Shown: piece after piece, positions 10,482 through 22,764 of the stretch
Layout of the letters: each line of letters starts with the position of its first letter
How positions within the stretch are numbered: the first letter of the stretch is position 1
Assembly: GCA_037783415.1 (NCBI GenBank)
Contig: JAZGTN010000022.1
Coordinates: 4,774,001 to 4,838,000 of the forward strand
Reading direction: 5' to 3'
Source: Leptasterias polaris
Taxonomy: Eukaryota > Echinodermata > Asteroidea > Forcipulatida > Asteriidae
DNA: 64,000 nucleotides
Program-made: the position numbers and the translations under genes
The notes under the pieces: model-generated
Database searches by the model: none
Told to the model about the DNA's origin: nothing
The model's input: only the letters and a program-made list of their open reading frames with translations

Positions 10482-13400
10482 ACCTTGTACTTTTAGGAAT
10501 AGATTTTTTACTCGGCCCTTTCTGTTTTCCATCAATGCGTCTTGGGTTTGCTCCTTTAAAGTTTAATGTACACCTGATTGCAGTATGATTGCAGCGAACC
10601 TGGTTTTGTGAAATCAATAAGTTAGCAGTCATGCACACATATTTAACCCATTGCAATCAATACCACTACCATTAAGACAGTCAGCTATGCGAGCAAAGTA
10701 GAGTATTTATCATAAGAGACTGAAATCCAACACCTCAACACATGAACGCGCTATGTAAACACCGACTAATAACCAACAATCACCTTTGACAATTACCGGA
10801 GTAATAATATTATTGTGAGTTTTCATTAAGTTCTTGAGGGGAGAAATGTTTCCGTCGCAACCACGATCTCTTCCTTTCTTTCACGTACAGATGGTTTGTT
10901 TTCAGTGTTCACAATCATGCTTCGTCATGGTTTACACGTCTTCAAACAAAGATGATAGGTCGTTGTCTAGTGGTAAGAATAGCTGCTGTACATGTTGGTA
11001 TCACATCTAAGATGTCTGTCAATTTGGGTTTTGGGGTGTTGTTGTTGTGTTTTGGGGTTTTTTTGGCAGCACTTGGAAAGCATTGAATAAACAGTGTTTA
11101 TTATACATCGATGAAGGGCAAAACTAACATTATGAAATTCTTTATCCACACTGCTTCAGTCAGTTCAGTAGAATTGTATAGGCCTACGTGTATGATGGTT
11201 AATTCCACGTTACTCATGTTACATAAGAAATCGTGTATTCGTGACATTGTGGCTTTGTACTTGATTCAATTTGTTATAGTGGCAGCTTTCCCGATATTAA
11301 ACAAACGAGAAGCATTCTGATTTGACTGTGGTCGATGCCGGTGTGGGTTACGGTTTGCAGTATCGCTTAATCTTGGTCCAAGGCCGTAGTTAGGTTAACA
11401 TTACTATTGAGGAACTTGAAATATAACTCACTGAAAGGACAAGAAACAGTTGTTGTTTCTGCAATCAATCATTTCTTGAAGATAATGTTACAAAATCACA
11501 CCGACCCGCTGTCGTATTCTTAAATGATGCCGTCACACATAAATATGTACATTGTACGTATGTACATTGTATACGCAGTTCGAGAAAAAAGAATTGGCCG
11601 TTGCAAAACGGCTTACCAACCCAGAGGACCAGTGGTATAAATGCAAAAATAGTTAACGGCCTGCACGAAGTTTGTCTTCGCCTGGCCATTGGTTGAACGT
11701 CGGCAAGGGAGGAACGAGACAGGAGCCTTGGGCATGGCTGACCATCCATTCCTCAGTGTGACTTATCCAACATGAGTCTCCTTAGTCTCTTGAAGAAGAC
11801 AAGCTAAGACTGGTTGGAAAGAGGGCAAGACAATATCGGATTCTTGAAAGAAATAGTACAATTACCTCATGGTCTACTGCAAACCGAACCCTGGTATCGA
11901 TCCACCATCACGCTGAGACTAAATTCTTCTAGGCTGTTTCTTCAAGTCGTAAAAGGGCAAAATATGTCACAAGATATCACCTTAGCAACAAAGATGCATA
12001 TTCCTTACATAGATGAGTTTGGTCTTACAAATACACAATAAAGGTATGTAGTTTCTAGAATTTGTGAAGCAATTGGAAAGCAACTGGGAATTTTGATAAC
12101 AAAAATTATGCTCTCAACATGATAGCATTGTTTTTACTCTCAAATTGTGTTGAATGATACGACCATCACAACTTGTTTTTGTCCATTCTACTGATTTGAA
12201 ACACTTTTGTCTTTGTCAGAAGAATGTGCAAATTGAAATCTAAAATGAAAAGGATACTTCTCGAAAAACGTATCTTAGAGACAAGTTTTTAAAGATAGAT
12301 ACACGGCCTAAAATGAGTTTATCATATAAAGTTTATCATAAAGCTTAATTATAATTTATGTTGAACTAAAGTTTGTTTAACATTGAGTTCACTCAAAGAG
12401 TGTTTTCAGAAGAATGAGTTGTTTTCCATGAAACGATACTGGTGCCTCAGCTCCTGGTGGTACGGCAATAAGAAACACAGTATTGACTTATTACACTATT
12501 TTTGTACATTACAAATAGCACATTTTTACATTAATAATGTTCTAATAGCCAAATTTTAGCAGTACATTCTACTGTTGTGAATCAATGTCATAAAACATTG
12601 TCTCCAAAAGCATTTATGCTGTGGGCAAGGTTCATCTTTAAAATGTTCATTTGACGTCCTATAGATAACTCAGCCCTCTGTTGCCAAGCATCAGCAAGTC
12701 TGTTTGAAAACTCAAACCAACCGTCATACGAACGCTTTAAGCTTGGTTTAAAACTCTCCCTTGTTTAAACCATACACAAACTTTGTCTTGTTCCCTGTAC
12801 ATTTTAACAATCAAGAGCACAATTTCTCATGAAGACTAGAAGGGGCCAGACTATTTACACATCCAGCCTAAGTTTGATCACCTGACAGGCACTCAAGATG
12901 GCTCCACACGATAGACCGTTATCATGGTGCGGCCATCTTGATTTCCTCACATAAAAATCAACGTATTAACCAAACCGAGGCTGGAACGTTAATTAGTCTG
13001 GTTTCTTTTTGTGCAATGACTATTAGGCATCCATTACTGTTATTGGGTATTGGGTACTGGGAACATGACCAAAATGGTGGCAGCATAATCAAGACCTCTA
13101 TAGAGGTCAATGGCACAGCATGTCTTATGCACATAATGATTGACGTGTAATAATATTTAATATTATTTTCTAACATTGAGAACTTCCGCATCTAACTCAC
13201 TGATACTCTTCTAAAAGCCATTAAATTGGCCATCAACTCGAGCAAAACTGTAGTCGATCACAAAGAAAACGTAAGCTTCACTCGACACAATATCAAATAC
13301 GTTTTACGGTCGGATCGATCAAACTGCAAACGTGACACGTGCCTGTGGTGGTTTCCCGAGCTTTTAGTTTAATTTGAAAGCAAATAGAGGAATGACGGTG

Positions 13401-13660
13401 ATATCCTACTTAAGTTTCCACTGAGTGGTTCTTGCGATATGGTGAGGAGTCTTCGGTCTAGACCTGTTGCCTACCTGCTACGAGATGAGTGTATACACAG
13501 TGTGAAATTACAACACATCCAAAAGTCGTCCGATGGTCCATGAACTCCGCGACAGTAGCTGGTCTGTAGGCATACAGCAAGGTAAGACTAAGAGACTCTT
13601 GCCAATGAGATTTTTCGTGAGGTATGAATATAGTCTAGGATGAGGGGAAGCCTGCAAAAC
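10482..13660. other. Unassigned DNA
   Basis: No coding, RNA or strong repeat signal. Small open frames (60-94 codons) are scattered on both strands without family resemblance. Confidence 0.45.
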
Positions 13661-13790
13661 CCACTGAAAACACACTTCCAACTCACCCCCACCCCAACCC
13701 CACTCACTGAAAACCCACTTCCAACTCACCCCCTCCCCAACCCCATCCACTGAAAACACACTTCCAACTCACCCCTCCCCAACCCCACCC
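13661..13790. repeat. 43-bp tandem repeat, 3 units
   Basis: Units starting CCACTGAAAACACACTTCCA followed by ACTCACCCC and a C-rich CCCAACCCCA part; successive CACTGA starts at 13662, 13705 and 13748. Confidence 0.9.
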
Positions 13791-14091
13791 TACATCTGGG
13801 TACCCATCTGCATCCTTCAGCCTATGGTAATGTTGCACAGCACTGATTGGTATTAGTATTGTTCTTTTTTTGCTTTGGAATGATTGCATCAACCAGCATC
13901 AAGAAACAAAGGTTTTGGAAGGCCGTGATAATGCCAGTAAAAGGCGTCTCTGTACGCCTTGTGGTCACTCTATTTAATCTTGGACACGCTACATATCTTC
14001 CGTTTAATTTTGAACGTATCTTTAGGAAGTACTTTGGACACCATTTTTAATGAATTTACAGCAACATTGGACACCGTAGAACCCCGATATA

Positions 14092-14276
14092 CCGGGGGAG
14101 GGGGGAGTGAGGAGGAGGGGGGCGTGAGGAGGAGGGGGGCGTGAGGAGGAGGGGGGCGTGAGGAGGAGGGGGGCGTGAGGAGGAGGGGGGAGTGAGGAGG
14201 AGGGGGGAGTGAGGAGGAGGGGGGAGTGAGGAGGAGGGGGGAGTGAGGAGGAGGGGGGAGTGAGGAGGAGGGGGGG
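14092..14276. repeat. 17-bp G-rich minisatellite, about 11 units
   Basis: Unit GGGGGGCGTGAGGAGGA, changing to the GAGTGA variant in the later units. The first units carry CGT, the later AGT. The plus strand has runs of 6-7 G every 17 bases, suited to G-quadruplex formation. Confidence 0.95.
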
Positions 14277-14348
14277 CGCTACAGAACCTCTGCTCCTAAC
14301 CTGTACCTCCACAGAGTATTGTCCCCCTACCCTCCATCTTCATACAAC

Positions 14349-14520
14349 CCAGGCTAAAATTTCATAGAGCTGCTTAATAAGCAGACAATATTGCTTAAAA
14401 ATTTTCTGCTACACAAATATGAGCAGGATACCAATCACAGAAGGTACATTTTACATGCTATTTTGGCTGGTAACCTTAATCTGGTGAGCATAATTTTGTT
14501 CTGCTTTACGTACTTTTTGT
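14349..14520. mobile_element. GGGCCC-family MITE, decayed
   Basis: Shows AATTTCATAGAGCTGCTTAA, AGCAGGATACCAATCACAGA and TTGGCTGGTAACCTTAATCT, the characteristic inner words of the family, but lacks the GGGCCC termini. Confidence 0.75.
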
Positions 14521-15377
14521 ACCTGGTATGTTTTAACAGTTGGGATAGTCTATTAAAAGTGACCACACAAAATCCTTTCTCTGCAGTATTGAAAAGCCAA
14601 ATTTAGGACCAATCTTTTCACTTTATCAAAATAGTTTGAGGCCATTTTGATAGTTGATACATAGATCTTCCATGACTCACCTACAATGTAGTGATATATT
14701 ATGACAAGCAACAATGGCAGCAACCTCACTGTATTGAGCAAGCTGCAAAAAAGGAGAATGAAACAATTGAAATTATTACATTATACTGTCAAGAAGAAAA
14801 TACGTCTAAAATAAATTGTTTGAAGTGGGGAGCATACAATAAAATCCAATGCACAGTATTAACTACAGACTAAGACGGAATCTATCATACACGCTCACCT
14901 CCATTTCTTAAAACATTTTACTAAATAGTAGTGGAAGTGATCAATCGTTTTTCTTTATTGGTTATCAATCGTATAACCTTTGACATCAATAACTTTGTTT
15001 ATCATGTCTACTGATATATGGAAGCAACTCCACCGTACATGTCTTGTATATTTCCACGTCTGAAATGTCACTGCTTTGTCAAAACACAAAAGGTAATGAA
15101 CCTGTCATCGCGTGATGATGGGCTTGAGAATCAAAATAAATAGGCTTGCAGTAATAACTGTTAAAGAATAGACGAGGTATAAATGGGCAGCTTTAAAGGG
15201 ATAAAACAGAGTTCATTTTTGACGGTAAATATTCACACCCCCATCGAGCTTAAAGACACCTTTCAATCAACCTGTCAAAATCTCATCAAACTAGGACTGT
15301 TCAAATTGTTTGTTCAATATCAAAAACAGCTTATCTATTGTCAGGGATTGAAATGCTTGTTTCGATCGCTACACTTC
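14521..15377. other. No recognisable feature
   Basis: AT-rich, no RNA or gene signal. Confidence 0.45.
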
Positions 15378-15593
15378 CTCAGAACTGACCCTGATTTCAG
15401 CTCCAAGGAGGTCCGACCCGCTTCCGAAATGAGGATTTTGACTTTGATTTGCGTCAGTTTATCACTGTTTCGGGTCAGTTTGACACTGTTTCGGGTCAGT
15501 TTGACACTGTTTCGGGTCAGTTTGACACTGTTTCTAGTCAGTTTTACACAGATTCTGGGTCATACTGACCCAGACTTGGAACAGGCCCCCATG
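15378..15593. mobile_element. GGGTCA-type element with a small 21-bp array
   Basis: Runs from CAGAACTGACCCTGATTTC to TCATACTGACCCAGACTTGG. It contains ATTTTGACTT/GGGTCAGTTTGACAC words and the 21-bp array at 15452-15545. Confidence 0.6.
15452..15545. repeat. 21-bp minisatellite, about 4 units
   Basis: Unit TTTCGGGTCAGTTTGACACT plus G, at exactly 21-base steps (TGACACTG at 15481 and 15502). Confidence 0.92.
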
Positions 15594-15749
15594 TTATTTT
15601 ATTTATTTGTTTAATTAATTATTTATCTATTTATTTAGTTTGGGGTCTTTAAATGCCGTTCCCTTGAACTCGACAGTATTTCAGACAGAAGTATTCTCTG
15701 CTGGAAACGTTTTACTGATATAGCTTCTAAATATTGAAACCAATCCTTT

Positions 15750-16503
15750 ACACTCTCAAACCTCCCGGGTCACAAATGACCTGGATCCCTTGGAGCCTGA
15801 CCCATTTTGAGTCAGGCTGACCCATTTTTGAGTCAGGCTGACCTATTACTGGGTTAGGCTGACCTATTACTGGGTTAGGCTGACCATACTGGGTTAGGCT
15901 GACCAATTACTGGGTTAGGCTGACCTATTACTGGGTTAGGCTGACCTATTACTGGGTTAGGCTGACCTATTACTGGGTTAGGCCGACCTATTACTGGGTT
16001 AGGCTGACCTATTACTGGGTTAGGCTTACCTATTACTGGGTTAGGCTGACCTATTACTGGGTTAGGCTGACCTATTACTGGGTTAGGCTGACCTATTACT
16101 GGGTTAGGCTGACCTATTACTGGGTTAGGCTGACCTATTACTGGGTTAGGCTGACCTATTACTGGGTTAGGCTGACCTATTACTGGTTTAGGCTGACCTA
16201 TTACTGGTTTAGGCTGACCTATTAATGGGTTAGGCTGACCTATTACTGGGCTAGGCTGACCTATTACTGGGCTAGGCTGACCTATTACTGGGTTAGGCTG
16301 ACCTATTACTAGGTTAGGCTGACCTATTACTGGGTCAGGCTAACCTGGAAATTAATTTAACAACGGGCTTTTAGCTTGGACTCTGCGTCAATTTGAGCCA
16401 CTAAAGGTCATTTTGACACCGGATCACACTGACCCATAAGTTGGTCAGGCCACCCTTGGACCCGGAACCGAGTCAATTCTGACCCGGTTGTTTTTAAGAG
16501 TGT
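15750..16503. mobile_element. GGGTCA-type inverted-repeat element carrying a 21-bp array
   Basis: Left end ACACTCTCAAACCTCCCGGG, right end GACCCGGTTGTTTTTAAGAG plus TGT. Read as reverse complement, the right end gives ACACTCTTAAAAACAACCGG and then matching GGGTCA..GAC, GGTTCCGG, CCTGACC words, so the terminal inverted repeats are about 45 bp and imperfect. The middle is filled by a minisatellite. Confidence 0.75.
15840..16345. repeat. 21-bp minisatellite, about 24 units
   Basis: Unit GACCTATTACTGGGTTAGGC plus T, with single-base variants and one short unit near 15883. It derives visually from the GGCTGACCCATTTTTGAGTC words at its left border. Confidence 0.97.
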
Positions 16504-17464
16504 TTTCCACATGCTGAATAATTAAACCAGGCTGACATTCTGCCTTTAATTCCCATCACATGATCCCTCCGTGACAGATACAGAGTGTCATTTGGCTCTG
16601 ATGAGGTCATAAAGGTAACTAAACCAAAGGGGGCAGGGCAGGACTACTTTGGAGAGGGCTGACATAGCAAGGCTCATTCGGGGTAAGGTGGACCCTGCAC
16701 CCAACCCAATTTTCCCTACTTTTTTCTTTTCTTTGCTAAAAATGGCAGGCCCGGGGGGTGGGGGTGATCGGTACTTGACGATTTCCATTAGAGTGATTTA
16801 AGGAAAACTATTTAGAATTCACAGCGACTTAATAATCTAAATTAAATAAACAAACTTGCTTTGTACGGTGAGACCAATCACCCGTAGGGTACAGACCTAG
16901 CCCTACATAAAGAAAAGGTCCTCTTTTTCCCCCCCCACAGATTAATTTAAAAATTATTGGAATTTTCTCCCTCAGACCTGACAGATGTAAAGAAAACAAT
17001 CTTTGGTGACAGGTACGAGAGAGTGTGCATCATCAACCTTAAAACAACAACCCGTTGCCCACAGCATAAGCACTTATAAGACTCTTTACATCTCACAGGG
17101 GGCTGCATCGGCATGGCTTTCTACTAATGGTGAGAACACCGGTACACACGATTTAAACACAGACAAACATACATTATCGAATATGCATTCCTGTGAAGAC
17201 ATCTGTTGTTCTTCCCTTTGTTCATGTACTTAACATCTTCCCTTAGACTTTGTACACAAAATTTCTTGTTGAGCCCCCAAGTCTTTAATAATTCCCTATA
17301 GACCATGTTACCTTTGTTTCCAGAGTAGAGTGACCTTGTATATTATAATGCATTTCCCGACAGGCAAGATACTACACAGGCCTTACGGAAAAAATTAATT
17401 TTGTGTCATAATTTTCACATAAATTCAAGAGCTACAAAAGCAACTGCTGTACAGCTTTTGAGAT
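16504..17464. other. No recognisable feature
   Basis: Unassigned DNA; a G-rich stretch at 16748-16765 and a C run at 16929-16937. Confidence 0.45.
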
Positions 17465-17650
17465 GTCCCCCTTTCTTCATATCAAAAGTTGAGAAAAATC
17501 AGACAGTGCAATCTCCATAAAACATAAGATTTGTTGTACTCTTCCATATTGAGCTGTGTACAAACTGTGCCTGCAGGAAGTCCAGGCTCTGTGGCTCCTT
17601 TTGTAAACATGTGATGTCACAGGTCACAGGGTCCATATGGACCATATATA
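17465..17650. repeat. Dispersed repeat, paired with 41032-41185
   Basis: Shares CCCCCTTTCTTCATATCAAA, AATCAGACAGTGCAATCTC, GAAGTCCAGGCTCTGTGGCT and ACATGTGATGTCACAGGT with 41032-41185, in the same orientation and order. Nature unknown. Confidence 0.75.
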
Positions 17651-17665
17651 ATCCCTTTTTGCTTA

Positions 17666-17835
17666 CACTGTAAGAATAAGAGCATTCAAAATGTTCGCAA
17701 GAAGAGTCTTGTTCGCAAGAAGAGTCTTGTTCGCAAGAAGAGCATTCAAAATGTTCGCAAGAAGAGCATTCAAAATGTTTGCAAGAAGAGCCTTTAAAAT
17801 GTTCACAAGAAGAGCACTCAAAATGTTCGCCATAT
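17666..17835. repeat. 24/18-bp minisatellite, first locus
   Basis: Starts ACACTGTAAGAATAAGAGCA, then units GTTCGCAAGAAGAGCATTCA plus AAAT (24 bp) mixed with an 18-bp variant GTTCGCAAGAAGAGTCTT. Confidence 0.9.
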
Positions 17836-18478
17836 AAGCTTATAAGGTTACTATACGAGCACGTTGGTTTGTGAACATGGATGTCCAGTTTTGAACTCAG
17901 TGAAGAGCATGAACATATCAGACGGCCTGCTTTAGTAGATTGTTCAAAAATGGCAGGAGAATATAAACTAAGTTCCCCCTATACATGCAAAGCTTCTTTT
18001 GCCATGAGTTACTAATACATGTACATTGTACACTGTGACTGATTCCCCGTGTCTGCCCTATCACATTTCTTGATGCACACATCAGCTGATGTACACACCT
18101 ATATTTGCCCGACCACTGATACACAATCTTCCATTTATTGACAGTGGTCTTGAACGGTTATCTGTCCCACTATTGTTTTATTGGCAAACCTGGTCACTAA
18201 TTAACGTTTGTCTATTGGCAATAACGCATTGCATTCTGTACGCTCAAGTGTCATGCACTCTTCATTGATAGAAATCACACACTCAAGCAAGCTCCGAAAA
18301 ACTTGCACTGCTTTAATCAGAATGACCAGTTAAATGTCACATAATTTACACTGCTCCTGACTTTTCCCCCAACATAAACAAAGTTATACTGACAATAAGC
18401 ATGAATCTAATAAGCTACAGAATTACGAATTGGTTAATGGTGAATGAATAAATGTTAACAAGAAGAGTATTTAAAATG
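17836..18478. other. No recognisable feature between the two 24-bp arrays
   Basis: Unassigned DNA; no gene or RNA signal. Confidence 0.45.
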
Positions 18479-18895
18479 TTTACACTGTAAGAATAAGAGC
18501 ATTCAAAATGTTCGCAAGAAGAGTCTTGTTCGCAAGAAGAGCATTCAAAATGTTCGCAAGAAGAGCATTCAAAATGTTTGCAAGAAGAGCCTTTAAAATG
18601 TTCACAAGAAGAGCACTCAAAATGTTCGCAAGAAGAGCATTCAAAATGTTCGCAAGAAGAGCACTCAAAATGTTCGCAAGAAGAGCATTCAAAATGTTCG
18701 CAAGAAGAGTCTTGTTCACAAGAAGAGTCTTGTTCGCAAGAAGAGCATTTAAAATGTTCACAGGATGAGACTTTAAAACGTTCACAAGAAGAGCCTTTAA
18801 AATGTTCACGAGAAAAACCTTTAAAAAGTTCACAAGAACAGCCTTTAAAATGTTCACAAGATAAGCCTTTATAATGTTCACAAGAAGAGCCCGCA
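18479..18895. repeat. 24/18-bp minisatellite, second locus, about 17 units
   Basis: Begins with the same TTACACTGTAAGAATAAGAG as the first locus and uses the same units, then drifts at its right side (CTTTAAAATGTTCACAAGAA). In frame it reads CSQEEHSK or ANILNALL repeats; these are repeat artefacts, not proteins. Confidence 0.93.
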
Positions 18896-19876
18896 AGTGT
18901 TTACTTTTTCCATTCTCTTCAGCAGGTTTTCAAAGCTGGTACAACGAAGGAAAGGTCTTGCGGCATTTAATTATATTGAATTTCTTGGATTGCAAAAAGT
19001 GTAGGTATGTTCAAATAAAAAGAAATTTGCGTCATTTATTTTAATTTAACAACAGTCCGTTGGGAACTTACAGAGAGGAAAGGTGTCAACAACAAAAATC
19101 AAAATACTAAATACTTACAAGAAAAGGAACTTTAAAAACTTGACTTTCCTAACTGCATCATCGTTTTGCTCTATGGTTTTGCAAGAACATCTTTAGCTCT
19201 CACACAGGTCTCAGACCTTGACTATGCTTGATTAATTTTCAAACTACGGCATTTATTTTGGGTATAGCTCAGGGTTGACAAATGGAAGCCTCAGTGGCCG
19301 ATTTCTCTTATGAGCCCGAGGAGAGAGAAGGTCCTGGTTATTTTCCCAAGGGCCCTGGGACATTTGAATAATTAATAAGTGCTGCCCTGGATGCAATTTT
19401 TTCCCCTGCAGGCCTGGATGCTCAGACAATTTCTGCTTCAGTGGGTTCAGTATTATTCCCGCGCTTAAAATGATGCGGGTCTAACACATCGCGTTGGTGG
19501 GGTTAAAGGTAGAGATAAAAGCCAAGCCGCTGCAGTTCTGATCCTCAAGTCACCAACATACAAAATGGTTAGGAAGATTTTAAGCTATTTCTACAGGTTT
19601 TAAATGATTTCCCACCAGATTTTAACATCAAAAACATTGATGTATCCCCTTATTACAGCAGACATTTATAAAAGATAAGTATTACATTAGAAATCGCCAT
19701 TTAGGTAACTGGTTTTATAAAAGAGATGTAATAAAAAAGGACGACAGGGTCAAACAATCCTTGAAGAAAGTTCTTTAAAAAAATGTTTTGAAGAACTTAA
19801 TTCCAATTTACCTCAACACGTGTTAGTGCATTCCATGAAATGTGGGGAGGGGTCCGCACACATAAAACCTAATGTT

Positions 19877-19940
19877 AGGATTCGAACCCACGACTGTTTG
19901 CCTGCTCGAGTACAGCTTAACCGCAGACCACCACATCTCG
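19877..19940 (-). mobile_element. tRNA-like SINE head
   Basis: Minus strand reads GTGGTGGTCTGCGGTTAAGC (A-box-like), then CGTGGGTTCGAATCCTAAC (B box). It has no acceptor-stem pairing that would make it a working tRNA. Probably a tRNA-derived SINE fragment. Confidence 0.5.
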
Positions 19941-20477
19941 ATATGGAGCATGGTTTGCCCCTATTGTTTGCTTTAATTCTTTACAAGATTTGAGGGAGCT
20001 TGGGGGGGGGGGGTTGGCCATCGTACGTACTCGGTATGATAGTCCAGCTGGAATAAATAAATAGCAGCAGGTACTGCAAACACTTCATTGATGGAAATAG
20101 ATTGACTCTACTTAAATATGTCGTTCTCACTAAATGTTGTAAAAATTGACAAGTGTCCCCTCGTGATTCCCAATGTCCAGTATAGAGAAACGTAGAGCAA
20201 CATTTTCAATTTCCTGATTGCTGGCACATACCAAGTGTCTTTTTTGAAAACAACTATCACGTACTGCATGTTTTTACTTTTGGTTATATTGTTATCAAAT
20301 GAAATGAACAAATCCATGGGAAGTGAAGTAGACAAGGTATGAATTCACCTCATTCTTACAGAGTTACGATACAGTCTCCTATATATTTGATCCTACTGTA
20401 CCAAGACGTCTTACATACAAGACATCTCCCTCAGCTTGGAAGATGAAGCAGACAGTCTCTATCCATCAGAGTCGAAG

Positions 20478-20500
20478 CCCCCCCCCCCCCCCCCCCCCCC
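20478..20500. repeat. Poly-C tract (23 C)
   Basis: Homopolymer run of C. Length may be affected by sequencing or assembly. Confidence 0.9.
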
Positions 20501-20974
20501 GCCTCAGGCATATTATCAGTAGACACTTGTCCCACTGCACCCCACAATTTGTACAAAATCATTGATGATTGTCTGGAGAAAATCGAGTGACAAATTACAG
20601 TGAAACGAATTACAGCGAGGTTGGACCGAAAAGCTTTCTTCGGATGACAGCCATTTTCACTTCCCATGGGGGGGGGACTTCGTTTAGGGATGTAAACTTA
20701 GAATAAATAGCACGGCCAATGATTACCACCACGGGCAAATGGAGTCATTATAGGCCTATGTTTGTTTGTTTGTTGGTTTTTTGTATTCAGGAGCAAGAGC
20801 TAATGTTCCTGCTTCCACTGTAATAAACCAGTTATATTTGATAAGAATTTATACATTTTTCTGTGAAGAAAAAGAGACATTTCACTGTCAGTCTACGGTT
20901 GAAATTATCATAACTATATATACATAGCTATTTTTGGGTAATTATTGATAACCTTGACCTGCATCGGTCATTAT

Positions 20975-21076
20975 GAGATATGGTGGATACATCTATAGGT
21001 TTGTGTAAATGTGTCTGTATACGTCGTATACACCTAAACCAAACAGTGCACACCACTATAGTGTCTACAATATCTC
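20975..21076. mobile_element. GAGATATGGTGGAYAC MITE, copy 1
   Basis: GAGATATGGTGGATACAT at the left and GTGTCTACAATATCTC at the right form an inverted repeat; the centre has CTGTATACGTCGTATACACC and AAACCAAACAG. Same element as 31300-31407. Confidence 0.7.
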
Positions 21077-22397
21077 AGAAGGCTACTTGTACTCTAAATT
21101 ATAATTTATAACCATCTTTACTGAGGACAACCCATCCAGCAACCTGATTAATTAGGGCCATTTGTGGCTGTTCTTTTCTGATCGTGCATGACTGCTATTT
21201 CAATACCGTTTCCGTTTCCATAGTTTTGTGAGCTGATAAATTTTCTTCAATTTAATACGATAACCATAATTACAAGAAAATGGTTCATTTCTTATGAACA
21301 CCTATTGTGGGCATTGCGTACAATTATTTCACAGAATAAAGTATTGACATCCTGAACTCTCAGCAGGTCCACGCTTGGATTAATAGGCCGTGTCCGAATC
21401 AGCGGCAGGCACCAGACATGTTTATCTGGGAAGATGAGCCAAGGGGGTGAACTTTTAGGAGGTGGCAATAATGATAAAGTGTGTTGGTCTTTTTGATGAT
21501 GCTGATTTAAATTAAAGATAAGACTGCAAGTGAGTTTATTATTTACAACGCGTGCATTGTGTGGGTGTAATGGCCACCGGGGTGGGGGAATTGAGGTGGG
21601 AATTGAGGGGGAATTGAGGTGGGAATTGGGGGAAATTGAGGGGGTGCATTTGCCGCCCCCCTTCCCCCTCCCCCGGAGCGCCGCCGCTGGTCGGAGTAAA
21701 CGGCCATGGCAGCTGCTATAGCCGAGGACTATTCGTCAATGGCCATAGCCAAAGTCACTTCATCCAGACACAGACTAACGCTACTGCAAGTTATACAGCA
21801 GCCGGCAGCCACAACAGCGTTCACGTTCCAATCACCATCAACACCCAGAGAAACAATCGAGGCCTGGAAGTCGTTGCTTTCCAAGGTGTAAAGTCAAACC
21901 AAGTGTCATCATTGCTACAACTTGTCCTTCTTACTAAATCCATTTTAACCAGAGGAGGAAAAAGACTGTCAATTGATGTATAGATGCTCCTTATCCACGC
22001 AATGAAACTAACCCTGTCATCACTTGTGTAATTTCTCTACATCTGTAGTATATCTATAGATAAAGCGGTGTCGGGGACTAGTAATAAGACAGTCATGACA
22101 ATCGACAATCTCCTTTGTGAATGACCCACATTAAGAATAGAGTTGGTACACTTTTCTGGAGGCACTGGCTTGAGGCACTTTGACAAATGACATTTCTAAA
22201 ATAGGTCTGTGGATTACCGCAGACAAATTTCTGTGGCAGGCATGTATGTTAATAGATGTAGAGTATAAGTAAACTAGTTTATTTATGTTGTACAGTATGC
22301 ACGTACGTGTACGAATACAATACTCCCAATTACTATCTGCATGTGTATATATTTTCTTACAATCAAGTCCGGAAGTAAGTTGTAGTTTTAAAGATTA
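21077..22397. other. Unassigned DNA with one GC-rich segment
   Basis: 21570-21720 is unusually G- then C-rich and is followed by overlapping open frames to 21983 (starts at 21636 and 21706). The frame from 21636 reads NGHSQSHFIQTQTNATASYT; no family recognised. It could be a first exon of an unknown gene or chance; no donor or promoter supports it. Confidence 0.3.
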
Positions 22398-22556
22398 GGG
22401 CCCAATTTCATAGAGCTATATTTAACCAGAAAATGATGATTAACCAAATTAAGCAGGATATCAGTCGTAGACGGTACATGTGACATTATGTTTTGGCTGG
22501 TAACCTTATTCTGGTAAGCGTGTGCATAGCCTAAGTAGCTCTATGAAATTGGGCCC
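22398..22556. mobile_element. GGGCCC-ended MITE, intact
   Basis: Ends GGGCCCAATTTCATAGAGCT and AGCTCTATGAAATTGGGCCC are perfect inverted repeats of 20 bp. Inside: AAGCAGGATATCAGTCGTAG and TTTTGGCTGGTAACCTTATT. Confidence 0.92.
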
Positions 22557-22570
22557 TGGACTGTCAAATC

Positions 22571-22764
22571 TAGGCCCAATTTCATAGAGCTGCCTCATCA
22601 CGACGCTTAGCACAACTTAATTATGCTTACCAGAATAAGGTATACCAGCCAAAATACCATGTCACATGTACTAACCTGTGATTGGTGGTATCCTGCTCAT
22701 CTCCTGCAGAGCAGATAATTGTTAAGCAATATTTTCTGCTTAAGCAGTTCTTTGAAATTGAACC
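22571..22764. mobile_element. GGGCCC-family MITE, adjacent copy
   Basis: Begins TAGGCCCAATTTCATAGAGC and ends TTCTTTGAAATTGAACC. The inner words are reversed relative to the neighbour (CCAGAATAAGGTATACCAGC, GTGGTATCCTGCTCATCTCC), so the two copies lie in opposite orientation 15 bp apart. Confidence 0.85.

Larger units (their letters stand above)
18896..20974. other. Mostly unassigned DNA
   Basis: Contains the tRNA-like head at 19877-19940, an 11-G run near 20003 and a 23-C run at 20478-20500. No gene. Confidence 0.45.

Noticed and set aside
18480..18896. 138-codon minus-strand frame of ANILNALL repeats
   Set aside because: Translation of the 24/18-bp minisatellite; no unique coding sequence beyond it.
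20000..20520. CRISPR-like or phage-like features
   Set aside because: None of the tandem arrays has direct repeats with unique spacers, and the window is clearly eukaryotic.
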